Below are positions 37,239 to 48,063 of a DNA stretch of 64,000 nt, piece by piece. The stretch spans positions 62,001-126,000 of the forward strand of contig NZ_UAVD01000002.1 in assembly GCF_900460065.1 (NCBI RefSeq), in the 5' to 3' direction. A program made the translations under genes and the position numbers. Origin of the DNA: Streptomyces griseus (GTDB taxonomy: Bacteria; Actinomycetota; Actinomycetes; Streptomycetales; Streptomycetaceae). Positions within the stretch are counted from its first letter, which is position 1, and the number at the start of each line of letters is the position of its first letter. The notes under the pieces are model-generated. The model was not told where the DNA came from. It searched no databases and saw nothing but the letters and a program-made list of their open reading frames with translations.

Positions 37239-37303
37239 CAGTAAACAACCGTTCTCCGGAGTGAGGAAGAGGACCGGGGTTTAGACTTGGCGGTCAGTGA
37301 ACA
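37239..37303. promoter_or_regulatory. Divergent promoter with repeated CAGTRAACA, candidate TetR operator
   Basis: CAGTAAACA and CAGTGAACA lie 56 bp apart, each next to one of the divergent starts. TAGACT (37282-37287) is a good -10 for the rightward transcript. Binding would let the TetR protein control itself and the membrane gene. Confidence 0.5.
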
Positions 37304-37371
37304 CTCGTACTCCGAACGGCTTTCCCCGTGACCGCCGAACGGTATGCGTCGTCGCACAGAGAGGTTCCACC

Positions 37372-37527
37372 GTGCTCGTCCTCGTCGCCGCGCTGCTTCT
37401 GCTGGGCATCGTCCTCGGGACGGTCGCCCACATCCCGTTGCCCCTCTCCCTGGCCGCCGCGACCGTGATCGGCTGCTGGCTGCTGATCTTCGCCGTGCGC
37501 GAGCGCGCGGCGCGCCGCACCCGCTGA
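37372..37527 (+). CDS. Small two-helix membrane protein
   Basis: A 51-residue protein consisting almost only of two hydrophobic helices (VLVLVAALLLLGIVLGTV and LSLAAATVIGCWLLIFAV) and a basic tail RERAARRTR. GTG 37372 is chosen because GAGAGG lies seven bases upstream and because the preceding in-frame codons lack third-position G/C bias. It lies downstream of a possibly TetR-controlled promoter. No known family recognised. Confidence 0.65.
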   Translation: MLVLVAALLLLGIVLGTVAHIPLPLSLAAATVIGCWLLIFAVRERAARRTR

Positions 37528-37606
37528 CCGGGCCGCCGCACCCGCACCCCACACCCGCACCCGCCGAGCCTGCCGTGTCCCGGACCGATCCGAAGGAGCT
37601 CGCACC

Positions 37607-37996
37607 ATGACCCTCACCGACTTCCCCCGCCGCGTGACCGCCACGGACTCCGATGCCGATGCGGGCAGCCGAGTGGGCGGCGGGGCCGCCACCGGCGCCG
37701 AGGCCGCCGTCGCCTCCGTCCCCGCCGAGGATGCGGGCGCGCCCGCTCCCCGGGCCGCGGGCCGGGAGGCGGACGGTCTGGCCGTCGCCTCGTTCGTCCT
37801 CGGCCTTCTCGGGCTGCTGGTCTTCAACATCCTGCTCGGGCCCGCCGCGATCGTGATGGCGCTGCTGGCCCTGGCCCGCCGCACCGGCCGCCCGGGACGC
37901 GCCCGGCTGGGTCTCGCCCTGGGCGTCGCCGACCTCGCCGTGCTCGCGGCCCTGGTCGCCGCCAACGGCACGGTCTCCTGGAATCTCGGCGGCTGA
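37607..37996 (+). CDS. DUF4190-like small membrane protein
   Basis: A 129-residue protein. The first ~60 residues are Ala/Asp-rich and disordered. Then the DUF4190-like pattern [20 protein letters not shown] with two helices and a basic [16 protein letters not shown] loop between them. AAGGAG lies eight bases before ATG. It probably shares a transcript with the 51-residue membrane protein upstream (79-bp gap). Function unknown. Confidence 0.75.
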   Translation: MTLTDFPRRVTATDSDADAGSRVGGGAATGAEAAVASVPAEDAGAPAPRAAGREADGLAVASFVLGLLGLLVFNILLGPAAIVMALLALARRTGRPGRARLGLALGVADLAVLAALVAANGTVSWNLGG

Positions 37997-38165
37997 CGCG
38001 CCCGCCGACGCGGTCCCGCGAGCGTTTCCCCGTACCGGATCGGGCTCCGGGCGGGGCTTCCGGCGGGCCTCGGGACCGGTCCGCCCGCACCTGCCGCCCG
38101 CCGCCCGCGGGCGTGCGCGGGGGCCGGGCCGTGACGCGCCCGGCATGCGCCCCACCGCGGGCTCG

Positions 38166-38171
38166 TAGAAT
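38166..38171 (+). promoter_or_regulatory. -10 element of the cysteine desulfurase gene
   Basis: TAGAAT, an exact match to the Streptomyces TAGRRT -10, ends ten bases before ATG 38182. There is no ribosome-binding site, so a leaderless or near-leaderless mRNA is expected. Confidence 0.6.
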
Positions 38172-38181
38172 CGGCCCCACC

Positions 38182-39351
38182 ATGGCTTACCTCGACCACG
38201 CCGCGACCACCCCGATGCTTCCCGAAGCGATCGAGGCGATGACCGCCCAGCTCTCCGTCACCGGCAACGCGTCCTCACTGCACGCCGCCGGACGCCGGGC
38301 CCGCCGTACCGTCGAGGAGTCCAGAGAAGCCCTCGCCGACGCCCTCGGCGCACGTCCCAGCGAGGTGGTCCTCACCTCCGGAGGCACCGAGGCCGACAAC
38401 CTCGCCGTGAAGGGCCTCTACTGGTCCCGGCGCGACGCCGACCCCCGCCGCACCCGGGTCCTCGCCGGCCCCGTCGAACACCACGCGGTCCTGGACGCCG
38501 TCGACTGGCTCGCCGAGCACGAGGGCGCGACCGTCGACTACCTCCCGGTCGACCGCCACGGCCGGGTCCACCCCGAAGACCTGCGCGAGGCGATCCTCCG
38601 CGACCCCGACGACGTCGCGATGATCACGGTCATGTGGGCCAACAACGAGATCGGCACCATCATGCCGGTCCGCGAACTGGCCTCGGTCGCGGCCGAGTTC
38701 TCCATCCCCATGCACGCCGACGCGGTCCAGGCCTTCGGTCAGCTGGAGGTCGACTTCGCCCGCTCCGGACTGGCCGCGATGACGGTCAGCGGGCACAAGA
38801 TCGGCGGCCCGTTCGGCATCGGCGCACTGCTGCTGGGCCGCGATCACACCCCCGTACCCGTCCTGCACGGCGGCGGCCAGGAGCGGCACGTGCGCTCCGG
38901 CACCCTGGACGTCCCCGCCGTCGCCTCCTTCGCGGTCGCCGGACGGCTCGCGGCCGAGCGGCGCGAGGAGTTCGCCCGGCGCGTCGGCTCCCTGCGCGAC
39001 GAACTGGTGACCGCCGTACGCCTGGCCGTGCCGGACGCCGTGCTCGGCGGCGACCCGGACCCGGCCGGCCGGCTGCCCGCCAACGCCCACTTCAGCTTCC
39101 CGGGCTGCGAGGGCGACTCCCTCCTCCTGCTCCTGGACGCCCAGGGCATCGAATGCTCCACCGGCTCCGCCTGCACCGCCGGGATCGCCCAGCCCAGCCA
39201 CGTCCTGCTCGCCACCGGCACCGATCCGGAACTGGCCCGCGGCACCCTGCGCTTCTCGCTCGGCCACACCTCGACCGAGGACGACGTGAAGGCCCTCGCC
39301 GAGGCGATCGGACCGGCGGTGGAGCGGGCGAGGACGGCCGGGCTCAGCTGA
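38182..39351 (+). CDS. Cysteine desulfurase (IscS/NifS type)
   Basis: A 389-residue PLP enzyme that takes sulfur from cysteine. It has the start [14 protein letters not shown], the PLP lysine in [11 protein letters not shown] (~206) and the catalytic Cys in [12 protein letters not shown] (~325), the loop form seen in group I enzymes. ATG 38182 is chosen because TAGAAT sits ten bases upstream; an upstream in-frame extension would run through the promoter. Sulfur is probably delivered to MnmA, encoded nearby at 40202. Confidence 0.94.
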   Translation: MAYLDHAATTPMLPEAIEAMTAQLSVTGNASSLHAAGRRARRTVEESREALADALGARPSEVVLTSGGTEADNLAVKGLYWSRRDADPRRTRVLAGPVEHHAVLDAVDWLAEHEGATVDYLPVDRHGRVHPEDLREAILRDPDDVAMITVMWANNEIGTIMPVRELASVAAEFSIPMHADAVQAFGQLEVDFARSGLAAMTVSGHKIGGPFGIGALLLGRDHTPVPVLHGGGQERHVRSGTLDVPAVASFAVAGRLAAERREEFARRVGSLRDELVTAVRLAVPDAVLGGDPDPAGRLPANAHFSFPGCEGDSLLLLLDAQGIECSTGSACTAGIAQPSHVLLATGTDPELARGTLRFSLGHTSTEDDVKALAEAIGPAVERARTAGLS

Positions 39352-39390
39352 GGCCCGGCCGAGGGCGGGAGACCGCCGGGGAAGCCGCCG

Positions 39391-40140
39391 CTACGCCTTC
39401 GCCGACGGCGTGGGGGAGGGGCCGGGCGGCGCCGTCGCGGCCCGCCGCACCAACTCCATGTACCGGTCCCAGTCCCAGTGCGGACCCGGGTCCGTGTGGT
39501 CCGTGCCGGGCACCTCCACGTGCCCGATGATGTGCTCCCGGTCGACGGGTATGCCGTGCCGCGCGCAGATCGACGCCGTGAGCCGCGCCGAGGACGCGTA
39601 CATCGCCTTCGTGAGGTCCTTCGGCCGGTCCACGAACCCCTCGTGCTCGATGCCGACGGCCCGCTCGTTGTACGCGCGGTTGCCCGCCTGGTACGCCACG
39701 TCCAGCTCGCGGATCATCTGGACCACCCGCCCGTCCTGCCCCACGATGTAGTGCGTCGCGGCCTGGTGGGCCGGGTCCTGGAACACCTTCACCGCACTGG
39801 CGAAACTGCCCTGGGTGACATGGATGATCACCCGGTCGACGGGGAAGTCGTCCGGCCGGTCCGCCCGCCGCCAGTTCGCCTCCGAGGCGGCCACCCAGGT
39901 CGCGCCCGGGTAGTCCAGCTCGCCCGGCTTCCGGGGCTTCTCGACCCCGGGCACCTGCCACCACAGGCGCTTGAGCTCGTCGCGCGCGAGCACGGCGGCG
40001 GTCCCGGCGGCCGCCACCGTCCCCCCGCCGATCAGCAGTGCGCGCCGGCTGACGCCGTCCGCGGGCTTCTTCCGCGAAGACGAGCCCGAAGACTTTCCCG
40101 AAGGCTTTCGCGCACCCCGGGTGCTCCCGTTGTTCCCCAT
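39391..40140 (-). CDS. N-acetylmuramoyl-L-alanine amidase (Amidase_2), Tat-exported
   Basis: A 249-residue protein. After a basic Ser-rich start comes a twin-arginine signal VSRRALLIGGGTVAAAG (~30-46). The amidase_2 domain (~85-235) has zinc-type positions His in VIIHVTQGS, the conserved YNERAVGIEHEGF and His in DHTDPGPHWDWDRY. It should cleave peptidoglycan outside the membrane. Convergent with the cysteine desulfurase gene and divergent from mnmA; this insertion separates the two sulfur-relay genes. Confidence 0.9.
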   Translation of the reverse strand: MGNNGSTRGARKPSGKSSGSSSRKKPADGVSRRALLIGGGTVAAAGTAAVLARDELKRLWWQVPGVEKPRKPGELDYPGATWVAASEANWRRADRPDDFPVDRVIIHVTQGSFASAVKVFQDPAHQAATHYIVGQDGRVVQMIRELDVAYQAGNRAYNERAVGIEHEGFVDRPKDLTKAMYASSARLTASICARHGIPVDREHIIGHVEVPGTDHTDPGPHWDWDRYMELVRRAATAPPGPSPTPSAKA

Positions 40141-40201
40141 GTGATCGTCAACGCATATCCGCGAGCGTTCGGTTCCCGGCGACCCGTACCCTGGAGGAGC
40201 T

Positions 40202-41338
40202 ATGACTCAGACTTCCCAGCGCCCCCTGCGTGTCCTCGCCGCGATGTCGGGCGGCGTGGACTCCGCCGTCGCCGCGGCCCGCGCCGCCGAGGCGGGCCAC
40301 GACGTGACCGGTGTCCACCTCGCCCTGTCCGCGAACCCCCAGTCCTTCCGGACCGGGGCGCGCGGGTGTTGCACCATCGAGGACTCCCGGGACGCCCGCC
40401 GCGCGGCCGACGTCATCGGTATCCCGTTCTACGTCTGGGACCTGGCGGAACGCTTCCGCGAGGACGTGGTCGAGGACTTCGTCGCGGAGTACGAGGCCGG
40501 GCGCACCCCCAACCCCTGCCTGCGCTGCAACGAGAAGATCAAGTTCGCCGCGCTGCTCGACAAGGCCCTCGCCCTCGGCTTCGACGCCGTCTGCACCGGC
40601 CACTACGCCACCGTCGTCCTCGCCGAGGACGGCAGCCGCGAGCTGCACCGCGCCTCCGACATGGCCAAGGACCAGAGCTATGTGCTCGGCGTCCTGGACG
40701 AGAAGCAGCTCGCCCACGCCATGTTCCCGCTCGGCGACACCCTCACCACCAAGGACGAGATCCGCGCCGAGGCCGAGCGCCGGGGCCTGGCCGTCGCCAA
40801 GAAGCCCGACAGCCACGACATCTGCTTCATCGCCGACGGAGACACCCAGGGCTTCCTGGCGAACCGCCTCGGCGGCCCGGCCGAGGGCGACATCCTCGAC
40901 GAGTCCGGTACGAAGCTGGGCACCCACGAGGGCGCGTTCGGCTTCACCATCGGCCAGCGCAAGGGCCTGAAGATCGGCCACCCGGCCCCCGACGGCAAGC
41001 CGCGCTACGTCCTCGACATCTCCCCGGTGAACAACACGGTCACCGTCGGCCCCGTCGAGGCCCTGGACGTCACCGCCCTGACCGCCATCAAGCCCCGCTG
41101 GTGCGGAACGCCCCCGTCCGGCCCGGGTACGTACACCGCCCAGCTCCGCGCCCACGGCGGCGAGAGCGAGGTCACCGCCGAACTGGTCGACGGCACCGAG
41201 CTGAACGTCACCTTCACCGAGCCGGTCCGGGGCGTCGCCCCCGGTCAGGCGGTCGTCCTGTACGACGGGACACGCGTGGTCGGCTCGGCCACCATCGCCA
41301 CGACCGTCCGGCGCGAGCGGGTGGCGACGGGCGGCTGA
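40202..41338 (+). CDS. mnmA: tRNA-specific 2-thiouridylase MnmA
   Basis: A 378-residue enzyme that thiolates U34 of Glu, Gln and Lys tRNAs. The PP-loop is MSGGVDS (~15-21). The catalytic cysteines are in [12 protein letters not shown] (~105) and [12 protein letters not shown] (~208). The C-terminal beta domain ends the protein. GGAGGAGCT just before ATG is a strong ribosome-binding site. Works with the cysteine desulfurase encoded at 38182. Confidence 0.97.
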   Translation: MTQTSQRPLRVLAAMSGGVDSAVAAARAAEAGHDVTGVHLALSANPQSFRTGARGCCTIEDSRDARRAADVIGIPFYVWDLAERFREDVVEDFVAEYEAGRTPNPCLRCNEKIKFAALLDKALALGFDAVCTGHYATVVLAEDGSRELHRASDMAKDQSYVLGVLDEKQLAHAMFPLGDTLTTKDEIRAEAERRGLAVAKKPDSHDICFIADGDTQGFLANRLGGPAEGDILDESGTKLGTHEGAFGFTIGQRKGLKIGHPAPDGKPRYVLDISPVNNTVTVGPVEALDVTALTAIKPRWCGTPPSGPGTYTAQLRAHGGESEVTAELVDGTELNVTFTEPVRGVAPGQAVVLYDGTRVVGSATIATTVRRERVATGG

Positions 41339-41439
41339 GCCCGGGGCCTCCCTCCGCCACGCGCAGCGCGGACCCGCCCACGGCGGGCGAAGGGCTCATG
41401 GCGGCCGGCGGGCGAAAGGACTCACGGCCTCCCGCCGGT

Positions 41440-41600
41440 ACGCGTCGGGACAAGAGGAGTCACGAAGCCTGCCGACGCGCGCACGCGTCCCTCGCGAAGA
41501 ACAGGGACCTACGACGCCTGCGGGTACCCGCACGCGTCCCTCGCGAAGAACAGGACCTACGACGCCTGCCGGTACACGTACGCGTCCTTCGCGAAGAACT
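41440..41600 (-). repeat. Tandem imperfect copies of the hydrolase 3' end
   Basis: The last codons of the downstream (minus-strand) hydrolase gene, ending RQAS and stop, are repeated beyond the gene at spacings of 48 and 49 bp: GTCCTTCGCGAAGAA at 41585, then GTCCCTCGCGAAGAA at 41537 and 41488 (plus-strand reading). Each copy encodes FFA(K/R)DA...QAS followed by its own stop. A more decayed fourth unit seems present before 41480. Confidence 0.75.
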
Positions 41601-42360
41601 CCGCCAGCACCGGCGCGATCACCTGGGGCGCCACCTCACGCATCTGGCCCGTCAGCGTGCGGTGCCGGCCGCGCGGCAGCGCCTCGGCCAGGGTCCGGGT
41701 CGCCGCGCGCGCCGGAGGGCTGCTGAAGCCGCCGCAGATCACCAGGGTCCGGGCCGCCACGGCCGCGAACCTCTCGACCGGGACCGCCCCGTCGCCCAGC
41801 AGGGCGTCGTCGTACGCCAGCGTGTGCGCCATCGCCTCCAGCTCCGCCCACAGCGCGGTGCGCCGCATCCGGGCGGCCGTCTCCTCCGCGACGCCCGTCA
41901 TCGACAGGAACAGGTCCACCGCCCCGCCCCGGTCACCGGCCGCCAGCAGCCGGTGCAGCCGGGCCGTGCACCGGGCCTTGAACAGCAGCCCCGACGCGCC
42001 CGGCGTGTAGGGCGGCTCGTACACGGCGAGCAGCTCCACCGGCAGCCCGGCGGCGACCGCCTCTAGGGCCAGCGCCCCGCCCGCCGCCATCCCGAAGACC
42101 GACGCGCCGGCCCCGGCGGCCCCGACGACGGCGGTCAGGTCCTCGACCTCCCGCGCCGCGGACCAGCGCCCCGCCTCACCGCTCGCGCCCCGGCCCCGGC
42201 GGTCGTAGGTGAGCACCGTGAAGCGCGGCGCGAGCAGGGCGGCGAGCGGCGCGTCGGCCGCCGAGGCGCTCAGCGCCCCGCCGACCAGCACCAGCGGCGG
42301 GCCGTCGCCCTGGCGTCGATAGGCGATCGGCGTGCCGTCGGCGGAGAGAATCCTGTCCAT
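41557..42360 (-). CDS. Alpha/beta hydrolase-fold protein lacking the catalytic Ser and His
   Basis: A 267-residue protein with clear alpha/beta hydrolase strands (PPLVLVGGALSAS, FTVLTYDRRGRGASG). At the nucleophile elbow, where relatives have GxSxG, it reads FGMAAGGALALE, so Ser is replaced by Ala. The late catalytic His region reads LTGQMREVAP, with Arg where His is expected. It is therefore probably a non-enzymatic binding protein or a decaying gene. Its 3' end is duplicated in tandem downstream. Confidence 0.8.
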   Translation of the reverse strand: MDRILSADGTPIAYRRQGDGPPLVLVGGALSASAADAPLAALLAPRFTVLTYDRRGRGASGEAGRWSAAREVEDLTAVVGAAGAGASVFGMAAGGALALEAVAAGLPVELLAVYEPPYTPGASGLLFKARCTARLHRLLAAGDRGGAVDLFLSMTGVAEETAARMRRTALWAELEAMAHTLAYDDALLGDGAVPVERFAAVAARTLVICGGFSSPPARAATRTLAEALPRGRHRTLTGQMREVAPQVIAPVLAEFFAKDAYVYRQAS

Positions 42361-42434
42361 GGGAGAGGAGACCGGGGCGGCCCCGGAAACTCATCGCTCC
42401 CCCCGGAAAAACTTCGCCGGCGGCCGTCGTGCGG

Positions 42435-42770
42435 TCAGCCGGCCACCGTCTCCGCCGCGTAGAAGCAGAAGTGGTCCTTGATCGCGGCGACTTCGGGCTT
42501 CGGATCCGGGTAGGCCCAGACGAGATCGGCGGCCCCGGGGCGGGACCAGTAGGAGGCGTCCCCCTTGAACGGGCAGTGGGTGGAGGTGTCCGAGGGGGCG
42601 AGCAGGTCGGTGCGGACGTCCTCGGGCGGCAGGTAGTAGCGGACCGGACAGCCGGTCTCGCGGAGCACGAGCGGACGGCGGCTCTCGGCCAGAAGCTGTC
42701 CGTCGTGCACCACCCGGACGTGCTCGGTGCCCGGCTCGACGGTGATGCGGTGTCCTCGCGTGGCAGTCAT
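42435..42770 (-). CDS. DUF427-domain protein
   Basis: A 111-residue protein matching DUF427: HRITVEPGTEHVRVVHDGQLLAES, then LPPEDVRTDLL and the conserved HCPFKGDASYWS and VWAYPDPKPE. The fold is a small beta barrel of unknown function. The start at 42770 lacks a strong ribosome-binding site. It is divergent from the LOG-like gene; its stop is 74 bp from the hydrolase start on the same strand. Confidence 0.88.
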   Translation of the reverse strand: MTATRGHRITVEPGTEHVRVVHDGQLLAESRRPLVLRETGCPVRYYLPPEDVRTDLLAPSDTSTHCPFKGDASYWSRPGAADLVWAYPDPKPEVAAIKDHFCFYAAETVAG

Positions 42771-42875
42771 GCCTGGTGCAGCGGCGTACCCGCCCGAAAT
42801 CTTCCCGCCCCACCGCTCCGGCCGGAACTCCGACCGGAACGAGGGAGTGATCGGGGGAGTGTCCGAGGCGGGTCG

Positions 42876-42881
42876 TACGGT
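42876..42881 (+). promoter_or_regulatory. -10 element of the LOG-like gene
   Basis: TACGGT ends six bases before ATG 42888; leaderless transcript expected. Confidence 0.45.
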
Positions 42882-42887
42882 TGGCCC

Positions 42888-43427
42888 ATGAACATCTGCG
42901 TCTTCCTCTCCGCCGCCGACCTCGACGACCGCTACACCGTGCCCGCCCGCGAGTTCGCCGAGCTGCTCGGCCGGGGCGGGCACACCCTCGTCTGGGGCGG
43001 ATCGGACAAGGGGCTGATGAAGGTCGTCGCGGACGGTGTGCAGGCGGCCGGGGGCCGGCTCGTCGGGGTGTCGGTCGAGTTCCTCGCCGCGAGCGCCCGC
43101 CCGAACGCCGACGAGATGGTCATCGCCCGCGACCTCGCCGAGCGCAAGGCGCTCCTCCTGGAGAAGGCCGACGCCGTCGTGATCATGGTCGGCGGGACCG
43201 GGACGCTCGACGAGGCCACCGAGATCCTGGAGCTGAAGAAGCACGGCAAGCACGTCAAGCCGGTCGTCCTGCTCAACACGGCCGGTTTCTACGACGGCCT
43301 GCGCCAGCAGTTCCAGCGCATGGAGGACGAGGGCTTCCTGCCCGTCCCCCTGACCGAACTGGTCTTCTTCGCCAAGGACGGCGTCGGCGCGCTCGCCTAC
43401 CTGGAGGAGGCCGCGGGACTTCAGTGA
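42888..43427 (+). CDS. LOG-family Rossmann protein (nucleotide phosphoribohydrolase-like)
   Basis: A 179-residue protein with N-terminal Rossmann strand NICVFLSAAD, WGGSDKGLMKVVADG and the LOG signature region VGGTGTLDEATEI, in which the usual Pro before GG is Val. LOG proteins release the base from cytokinin-like nucleoside monophosphates; some are misannotated as lysine decarboxylases. Leaderless start (TACGGT six bases upstream). Its 3' end has an imperfect duplicate just downstream. Confidence 0.85.
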   Translation: MNICVFLSAADLDDRYTVPAREFAELLGRGGHTLVWGGSDKGLMKVVADGVQAAGGRLVGVSVEFLAASARPNADEMVIARDLAERKALLLEKADAVVIMVGGTGTLDEATEILELKKHGKHVKPVVLLNTAGFYDGLRQQFQRMEDEGFLPVPLTELVFFAKDGVGALAYLEEAAGLQ

Positions 43428-43505
43428 GCGGTCCCGGGTCCAGAAGCGGCGCTCGCCCCCGGAGGAGACCGCCGGACTCCGGCGAGCGTCCCGGATCCGG
43501 GGCCT
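43389..43505 (+). repeat. Imperfect tandem duplicate of the LOG gene 3' end
   Basis: The unit GCGCTCGCC...GGAGGAG...GGACT...GCGGTCCCGG begins at 43389 inside the gene and again at 43449, period about 60 bp. In the second copy the stop TGA has become CGA and the reading frame is lost. Confidence 0.6.
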
Positions 43506-43529
43506 GTTTCGAACGTCCCGCCTGCTCGG

Positions 43530-43621
43530 CGACGCCGGGCACGCACGCTCGCCGCGTCGTCGGGGTCACCCCGGTTCATCCGGTGTCGGCGCGCTCCTCC
43601 GGCCGTGCGGTCGCGCGCACC
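43530..43621 (+). repeat. Dispersed intergenic repeat, copy A
   Basis: Starts CGACGCCGGGCACGCACGCT and ends GGTCGCGCGCACC. It matches copy B at 50401-50490 at both ends with a diverged middle. No coding signal. Confidence 0.6.
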
Positions 43622-43643
43622 CGACCCCGCGGGGCCGCCCTTC

Positions 43644-43675
43644 GGGCGACGACGGCAGCCTGACGACAGGACCTA
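43644..43675 (+). repeat. Half of a dispersed palindromic element
   Basis: GGGCGACGACGGCAG followed by TGACGACAGGACCTA corresponds to the right half of the full palindrome at 61544-61598. Its last bases overlap the -10 TAGGAT of the next gene. Confidence 0.6.
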
Positions 43676-43679
43676 GGAT
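43674..43679 (+). promoter_or_regulatory. -10 element of the SDR gene
   Basis: TAGGAT ends six bases before ATG 43686; leaderless transcript expected. Confidence 0.55.
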
Positions 43680-43685
43680 CGGCCC

Positions 43686-44375
43686 ATGGCTACCCACCTC
43701 ATCACCGGCGCCGGGTCCGGCATCGGCGCCGCTGTCGCCCGCCGTCTCCAGGAGCGCGGCGACGACGTCGTCCTGCTCGCCCGCGACGCCGGCCGGGCCA
43801 AGGAGTTCGCCGACCGCCACCCGGGCGCGGGCACGCTCGTCGGCGACCTCGGCAACCCCGACCGGCTGTCCTGGGCGTTCGGCCAGCAGTCCCTGCCCGA
43901 GCGGATCGACACCCTCCTGCACATCGCGGGAGTCGTCGAACTCGGCGAGGTCGGCGAGCTCACCCCCAAGGCCTGGCACTTCCAGCTCAACGCCAACCTG
44001 ATCGCCCCCGCCGAGATCACCCGGCTCCTCCTCCCGCAGCTCCGCGTCTCCCAGGGCCACGTCCTGTTCGTGAACTCCGGGGCGGGCCTCGCCGCCCACG
44101 CCGGGTGGAGCGCGTACGCCGCGAGCAAGCACGGCCTCAAGGCGCTCGCCGACTCCCTGCGCCACGAGGAGCACGGCAACGGGGTGCGCGTCACCTCCGT
44201 CTACCCGGGCCGCACCGCCAGCCCCATGCAGGCCAAGGTGCACCAGCAGGAGGGCAAGGAGTACGACGCGGCCCGCTGGATCGACCCCGAGTCGGTGGCC
44301 ACCACGATCCTGATGGCGATCGACCTGCCGCGCGACGCCGAGGTCAACGACCTCACCGTCCGCCCCGGCCGCTGA
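43686..44375 (+). CDS. Short-chain dehydrogenase/reductase
   Basis: A 229-residue NAD(P)-dependent oxidoreductase of the classical SDR type: cofactor motif TGAGSGIG (~7-14), the NSGAG strand with catalytic Ser (~124) and active-site YAASK (~142-146). Substrate unknown. The start is set by TAGGAT six bases upstream and the lack of a ribosome-binding site. Confidence 0.93.
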   Translation: MATHLITGAGSGIGAAVARRLQERGDDVVLLARDAGRAKEFADRHPGAGTLVGDLGNPDRLSWAFGQQSLPERIDTLLHIAGVVELGEVGELTPKAWHFQLNANLIAPAEITRLLLPQLRVSQGHVLFVNSGAGLAAHAGWSAYAASKHGLKALADSLRHEEHGNGVRVTSVYPGRTASPMQAKVHQQEGKEYDAARWIDPESVATTILMAIDLPRDAEVNDLTVRPGR

Positions 44376-44409
44376 CGGTCCCGGGGCGCCGGGCACCCGC
44401 GCCGGACCG

Positions 44410-44415
44410 TAGGCT
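44410..44415 (+). promoter_or_regulatory. -10 element of the MetE-like gene
   Basis: TAGGCT ends six bases before GTG 44422; leaderless transcript expected. Confidence 0.5.
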
Positions 44416-44421
44416 TCCCGC

Positions 44422-47714
<3,293 letters not shown>

Positions 47715-48063
47715 CCGCCCGCCGGACCCGTGTTCGCCCCCCGTTCTCCGGATCGAGACGCCTTCGAGACGCTTCCACGGCGTGGCGCGGCACGTACGGG
47801 GAAGGAAACGGGGCAGAGGGGTGAAGAAGGGGCCGGCGTTCCCCGAATGGCCCTGCCGCGCCACCCGTTCGGGGCAATAGCAGATGGTGACGGGTGGTCG
47901 GTTCGCATTCGGGCAAGAGCTGTAGAGCGCTGCCCCTGGAAGCCTTTCGCGGCCTACTGTTGGAAGGTGCGCCCGCCGTGCACGGCTGCCCGACCGGGTC
48001 GTGGTGCCGCGGGAGCGGGCGCCACCGAGGGCCATCGGCACCGCCGGCTGTGAGAGGGACGGA
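47715..48063 (+). other. 349-bp gap between ligA and the GGDEF/EAL gene
   Basis: A relatively A/T-rich part (47875-47960) holds a possible -10 TACTGT near 47954, about 105 bp upstream of the start at 48064, so a leader is expected. No gene or strong repeat seen. Confidence 0.4.

Noticed and set aside
37297..37371. Leaderless N-terminal extension (GTG 37297) of the small membrane protein
   Set aside because: TAGACT lies nine bases upstream, but these codons have low third-position G/C and a ribosome-binding site marks GTG 37372.
42888..43427. Annotation as lysine decarboxylase
   Set aside because: The VGGTGTLDE pattern is that of LOG phosphoribohydrolases; no PLP lysine motif of decarboxylases is present.
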